Assembly: GCA_902805975.1 (NCBI GenBank)
Contig: CADCUT010000109.1
Span: 1-35,872 of the forward strand
From: an uncultured Rubrobacteraceae bacterium
Lineage (GTDB): Bacteria; Actinomycetota; Rubrobacteria; Rubrobacterales; Rubrobacteraceae
Direction: 5' to 3'
DNA length: 35,872 nucleotides
This document shows, piece by piece, positions 33,832-35,872 of this stretch. The first letter of the stretch is position 1. Each line of letters starts with the position of its first letter. Both the position numbers and the translations under genes were made by a program. The notes under the pieces are model-generated. The model made no database searches. It worked only from the letters and a program-made list of their open reading frames with translations, and was not told the DNA's origin.

Positions 33832-34607
33832 GAGAACCACCTCCGGATGTTCCCAGAGAGGATGCCGGGCAGCGCCTCGTCCGGCACGCCGGCGGCGTCC
33901 GCGGCGGCCAGGGCCGAGTGCAGCGTCGAGGGGAAGTCCCCGTAGGGTATGTCCGACCCGTAGCTTATGCGCGAGGGATCGAGGGTGGAGAAGAGCACGT
34001 ACAGGTCCTTCGCCCGCACCACCGAGGTCTCGAAGAGCACGTTCGGATGGTCCTCGAACCGGCGGACGGCTTCGAGCACCTCGATCATCGCGGCGTGGCC
34101 GAGGATGAGGCGCAGGTTCGGGTGGCGCTCTACGGTCGGCAGCAGGGGCTCCACTATGCGCTCCATGGCGAAGCCGGCGTGGATCAGGACCGGCAGGTCG
34201 GCCTCCGCCGCCATCGCGAAGAGCCGGGTTACGCGCGGGTCGTCGAGCTCGAAATTCTGAGAGACGGGGTGCAGCTTGAGCCCCCTGAAGCCCCGATCCA
34301 GGCACCTGGAGAACTCCCTGTCGTAGCCCAGATGCGGGTTGAGCCTGAAGAACGGCACAAAGAAGCCGGGGTGCTCCTCGTGGGCGTTCCAGACGACCTC
34401 GTTCGGCCCGGAGTAGTCGTCGCGGGCGTTCGGGTCGTTGAGGGGGAAGACGATGCTCCGGCTGATATCGGCGGCCTCCATCCTCTCGCGCATCCCCTCG
34501 GCGGTCATCGTCCGCCCGTCCACGTCGGCCCCGATGTGGGCGTGGGCGTCGAAAACCTCGACGCCGTCCGGAATCTTGTTCTGCACCCACTCCCAGACGG
34601 CGGCCAT
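33828..34607 (-). CDS. Amidohydrolase (TIM-barrel, amidohydrolase-2 type)
   Basis: A 259-aa metal-dependent hydrolase. Metal ligands are visible in order: DAHAHIG (HxH, about 20-25), GLKLHPVSQNF (Lys/His), VLIHAGF, LILGHAAM and the final Asp in YGSDIPYGD. Members hydrolyse or decarboxylate small organic substrates; the substrate here is unknown. The barrel is short. The ATG at 34607 is chosen from alignment with the HxH motif; its ribosome site is weak, and the frame stays open to 34739. It heads the operon ending in the leader-like peptide. Confidence 0.83.
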   Translation of the reverse strand: MAAVWEWVQNKIPDGVEVFDAHAHIGADVDGRTMTAEGMRERMEAADISRSIVFPLNDPNARDDYSGPNEVVWNAHEEHPGFFVPFFRLNPHLGYDREFSRCLDRGFRGLKLHPVSQNFELDDPRVTRLFAMAAEADLPVLIHAGFAMERIVEPLLPTVERHPNLRLILGHAAMIEVLEAVRRFEDHPNVLFETSVVRAKDLYVLFSTLDPSRISYGSDIPYGDFPSTLHSALAAADAAGVPDEALPGILSGNIRRWFS

Positions 34608-34675
34608 GGTCCCGCTCGTCAAGGCTTCGACACCCGTCTTGCGCTCCGTCTCAGTCGCCAAGGCTACCGCCGATC

Positions 34676-34687
34676 TAGCCAGAGATC
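34676..34687. repeat. 12-mer shared with element B
   Basis: TAGCCAGAGATC here is identical to 26063-26074 inside element B, with CCGCC just upstream in both places. It lies about 45 bases left of element C. Confidence 0.55.
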
Positions 34688-34733
34688 CAATAGATGGGAC
34701 AACCGTGCAATGGTAGCAGGGGGAAAGATGGTA

Positions 34734-34863
34734 GGCCACAGGCTTCAGGTCGCCCCCGACGCCGAGGCTTTCAGGTTTCAGGTATCAGGGGTGCGGTGCG
34801 CGGCTTGGAATCCGGCATCGTCACTCTACAACCCCTCAAAACCTGGAACTTCAGAACCTCAAT
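34734..34863. repeat. Heptamer-bounded element C
   Basis: Left units GGCCACA, GGCTTCA, then after an 18-base break GGCTTTCA, GGTTTCA, GGTATCA (to 34787). Core GGGGTGCGGTGCGCG (34788-34802) is identical to that of element B, and CTCTACAA (34824-34831) again precedes the right units (CCTCAAA, CCTGGAA, CCTCAAT, 34834-34863). It lies between the start of the amidohydrolase operon and the 3' end of the next minus-strand gene. Confidence 0.7.
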
Positions 34864-34888
34864 ACCTTGTCCTCGCCGCCGTACCCGG

Positions 34889-35287
34889 CTATTGGTCGGC
34901 GGAAGGGGAGGCGGACGCCGAGGCGGAGGCGCTCGGGGAGGCCGAAGGCGAAGCTTCGGGCGACGCCGTCGGCCCGGTCGGCTCGGGGACGGTGGGTTCG
35001 GTTACGGTCGGCTCGGGCCTGTCAGGCGGGGCGTTCTGCTCGCGGGAGGGCTCCTGCCGGGGCGCGGGGTCTTCGGGGGCTGCCGCCGGCTCCTCGAAGG
35101 CGGCGGAGAGGGCGGTCGAGGCCACGACGGCGGCGAAGGCGGTGCCGAGCAGGAGGACCGGCGAGAGCACGACCGTCAGGACGTAGAGGAGGGGGCGCGA
35201 GATCTCCGTATCGCGCAGGCCGAGGTAGATCGCCAGCGCGCTCACGGGCAGGCAGGCGGCGAGCATCCACAGCGGGACGTAGTACAC
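34889..35287 (-). CDS. Small membrane protein with Pro/Thr/Ser-rich tail
   Basis: A 132-aa protein with two hydrophobic segments (about 5-24, LWMLAACLPVSALAIYLGL, and 31-62) followed by an extracytoplasmic-looking low-complexity tail: EPTVTEPTVPEPTGPT then repeated Ser-Pro and Ser-Ala pairs. There is no recognised domain. The tail resembles cell-wall-spanning or glycosylated linkers. The GTG at 35287 follows AGAAGGTGA. A promoter (TTGAAA, 16 bases, TATTCG) lies at 35366-35339. Confidence 0.65.
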   Translation of the reverse strand: MYYVPLWMLAACLPVSALAIYLGLRDTEISRPLLYVLTVVLSPVLLLGTAFAAVVASTALSAAFEEPAAAPEDPAPRQEPSREQNAPPDRPEPTVTEPTVPEPTGPTASPEASPSASPSASASASASPSADQ

Positions 35288-35338
35288 GAATCACCTTCTC
35301 CTTTGGCCTATCGGCTCGCGTCCCGGCTCGGGACACCG

Positions 35339-35366
35339 CGAATACCGTACAGAGCCGAGGTTTCAA
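35339..35366 (-). promoter_or_regulatory. Predicted promoter of the 132-aa gene
   Basis: The minus strand reads -35 TTGAAA (35366-35361), 16 bases, -10 TATTCG (35344-35339). An inverted GTAAC/GTTAC pair lies just upstream (about 35384-35399). Confidence 0.45.
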
Positions 35367-35411
35367 GAACGCGACGGCCAGGTAACGTTCCGGTTACACA
35401 AGGTAGCGGCG

Positions 35412-35872
35412 CTAAGTCTTCTCGCCGCGGCGGAGGGTCAGCATGGAGACGCGCTGGCCGTCCACGCTCTTGACGTGGAGGGTGGCCCCGTCCGCCTCCA
35501 CGGAGTCGCCGGCCTCGGGGGGCCGTCCCAAGGAACCGAGGACGTAGCCGCCGATGGTGTCGAAGTCCTCGTGGGGCAGGTCGAGGTTGAAGTGTTCGTT
35601 GACCTCGGTGATGGGTATACGCCCGTCGATGGCGAAGAGGCCGTCGCTGATAGGTTCGATGGCCGCCTCGCCCTCGTCGAACTCATCCTGGATCTCCCCG
35701 ACTATCTCCTCGAGGACGTCCTCTATCGTGATCAAACCCTCCACAGAGCCCCACTCGTCGATGACTATCGCCATCTGGAGCTTGCGCGTCTGGAACTCCC
35801 TCAAGATCTGCTCGATAGGCTTGTTCTCGGGGACGACGAGGCACTCCCGGACCACGTCCCTGATGTCGAACC
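35412..35872 (-). CDS. CorC/HlyC-type CBS protein, C-terminal part (cut by window edge)
   Basis: The gene enters from the right edge. The visible 152 residues hold the end of a CBS pair (PENKPIEQILREFQTRKLQMAIVIDEWGSVEGLITIEDVLEEIVGEI) and the CorC_HlyC transporter-associated domain (FAIDGRIPITEVNEHFNLDLPHEDFDTIGGYVLGSLGRPP). In full-length relatives a CNNM membrane domain precedes these, and the proteins are linked to Mg/Co efflux. The frame is open to the edge, so a GTG at 35855 is not the true start. Confidence 0.9.
   Translation of the reverse strand, partial: FDIRDVVRECLVVPENKPIEQILREFQTRKLQMAIVIDEWGSVEGLITIEDVLEEIVGEIQDEFDEGEAAIEPISDGLFAIDGRIPITEVNEHFNLDLPHEDFDTIGGYVLGSLGRPPEAGDSVEADGATLHVKSVDGQRVSMLTLRRGEKT

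Overview
The window reads as chromosomal DNA from a high-GC, deep-branching actinobacterium. Rubrobacter or a close relative is the best guess. This is an inference from the GC-rich third positions, frequent TTG/GTG starts, a ProRS of the archaeal/eukaryotic-like class with its terminal Tyr, DnaE1, and RTX-type and DUF11 secreted proteins. I see no rRNA, tRNA, CRISPR array, transposase or prophage gene. Most genes are on the minus strand.

Layout, left to right. 1-55 is the N-terminus of a probable TerC-family membrane protein, cut by the window edge. 295-4326 holds a GFA-family zinc protein downstream of dnaE. 4672-6394 holds small proteins (a membrane protein, an FmdB-type zinc ribbon, an unknown) and a GNAT acetyltransferase. 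6401-12147 is a compact metX-metY-aspartate kinase-hom-asd operon, making homocysteine from aspartate, with a SAM-I riboswitch and a good promoter in front of it. 12443-13402 is a secreted double-psi-barrel-like protein, followed by a gene-free, highly structured stretch (13515-13745) and proS. 15291-17449 is a PadR regulator/membrane protein pair with a clear operator, divergent from an RTX protein. 17690-19700 holds a DUF11 protein and serS.

19778-22549 is an operon for a small membrane protein, a nitroreductase-family flavoprotein, a type III polyketide synthase and an isoprenylcysteine-type methyltransferase. It resembles the srs phenolic-lipid or bpsAB alkylpyrone systems. It is divergent from a plus-strand operon (22723-25986) of KAS II, a BCP/PrxQ peroxiredoxin, a three-cysteine LarE and a DUF456 membrane protein. 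26137-28727 holds a PAC2 protein, a 5'-truncated sorbosone-dehydrogenase remnant, aat and a DUF1499 protein. 28885-31057 holds an EEP-family nuclease/phosphatase convergent with an LCP cell-wall ligase. 31240-34607 is a tightly overlapping minus-strand operon: amidohydrolase, unknown 102-aa protein, asparaginase II, class I O-methyltransferase and a small leader-like peptide with a Pro/Gly/Arg tail. It is a candidate RiPP-like unit. The right edge holds a small membrane protein and the C-terminus of a CorC/HlyC-type CBS protein.

The most unusual signal is not a gene. Tracts of degenerate heptamers (GGTTTCA and its complement, four to five copies) recur at eight or more gene ends. They often contain or touch the stop codon. 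In three places they form inverted arms around a core that shares GTGCGGTGCGC. Other items worth a second look are the structured region at 13515-13745, the candidate RiPP operon, the phenolic-lipid-like operon with a nitroreductase, and a possible CTG-start methyltransferase whose 5' end abuts a heptamer tract.
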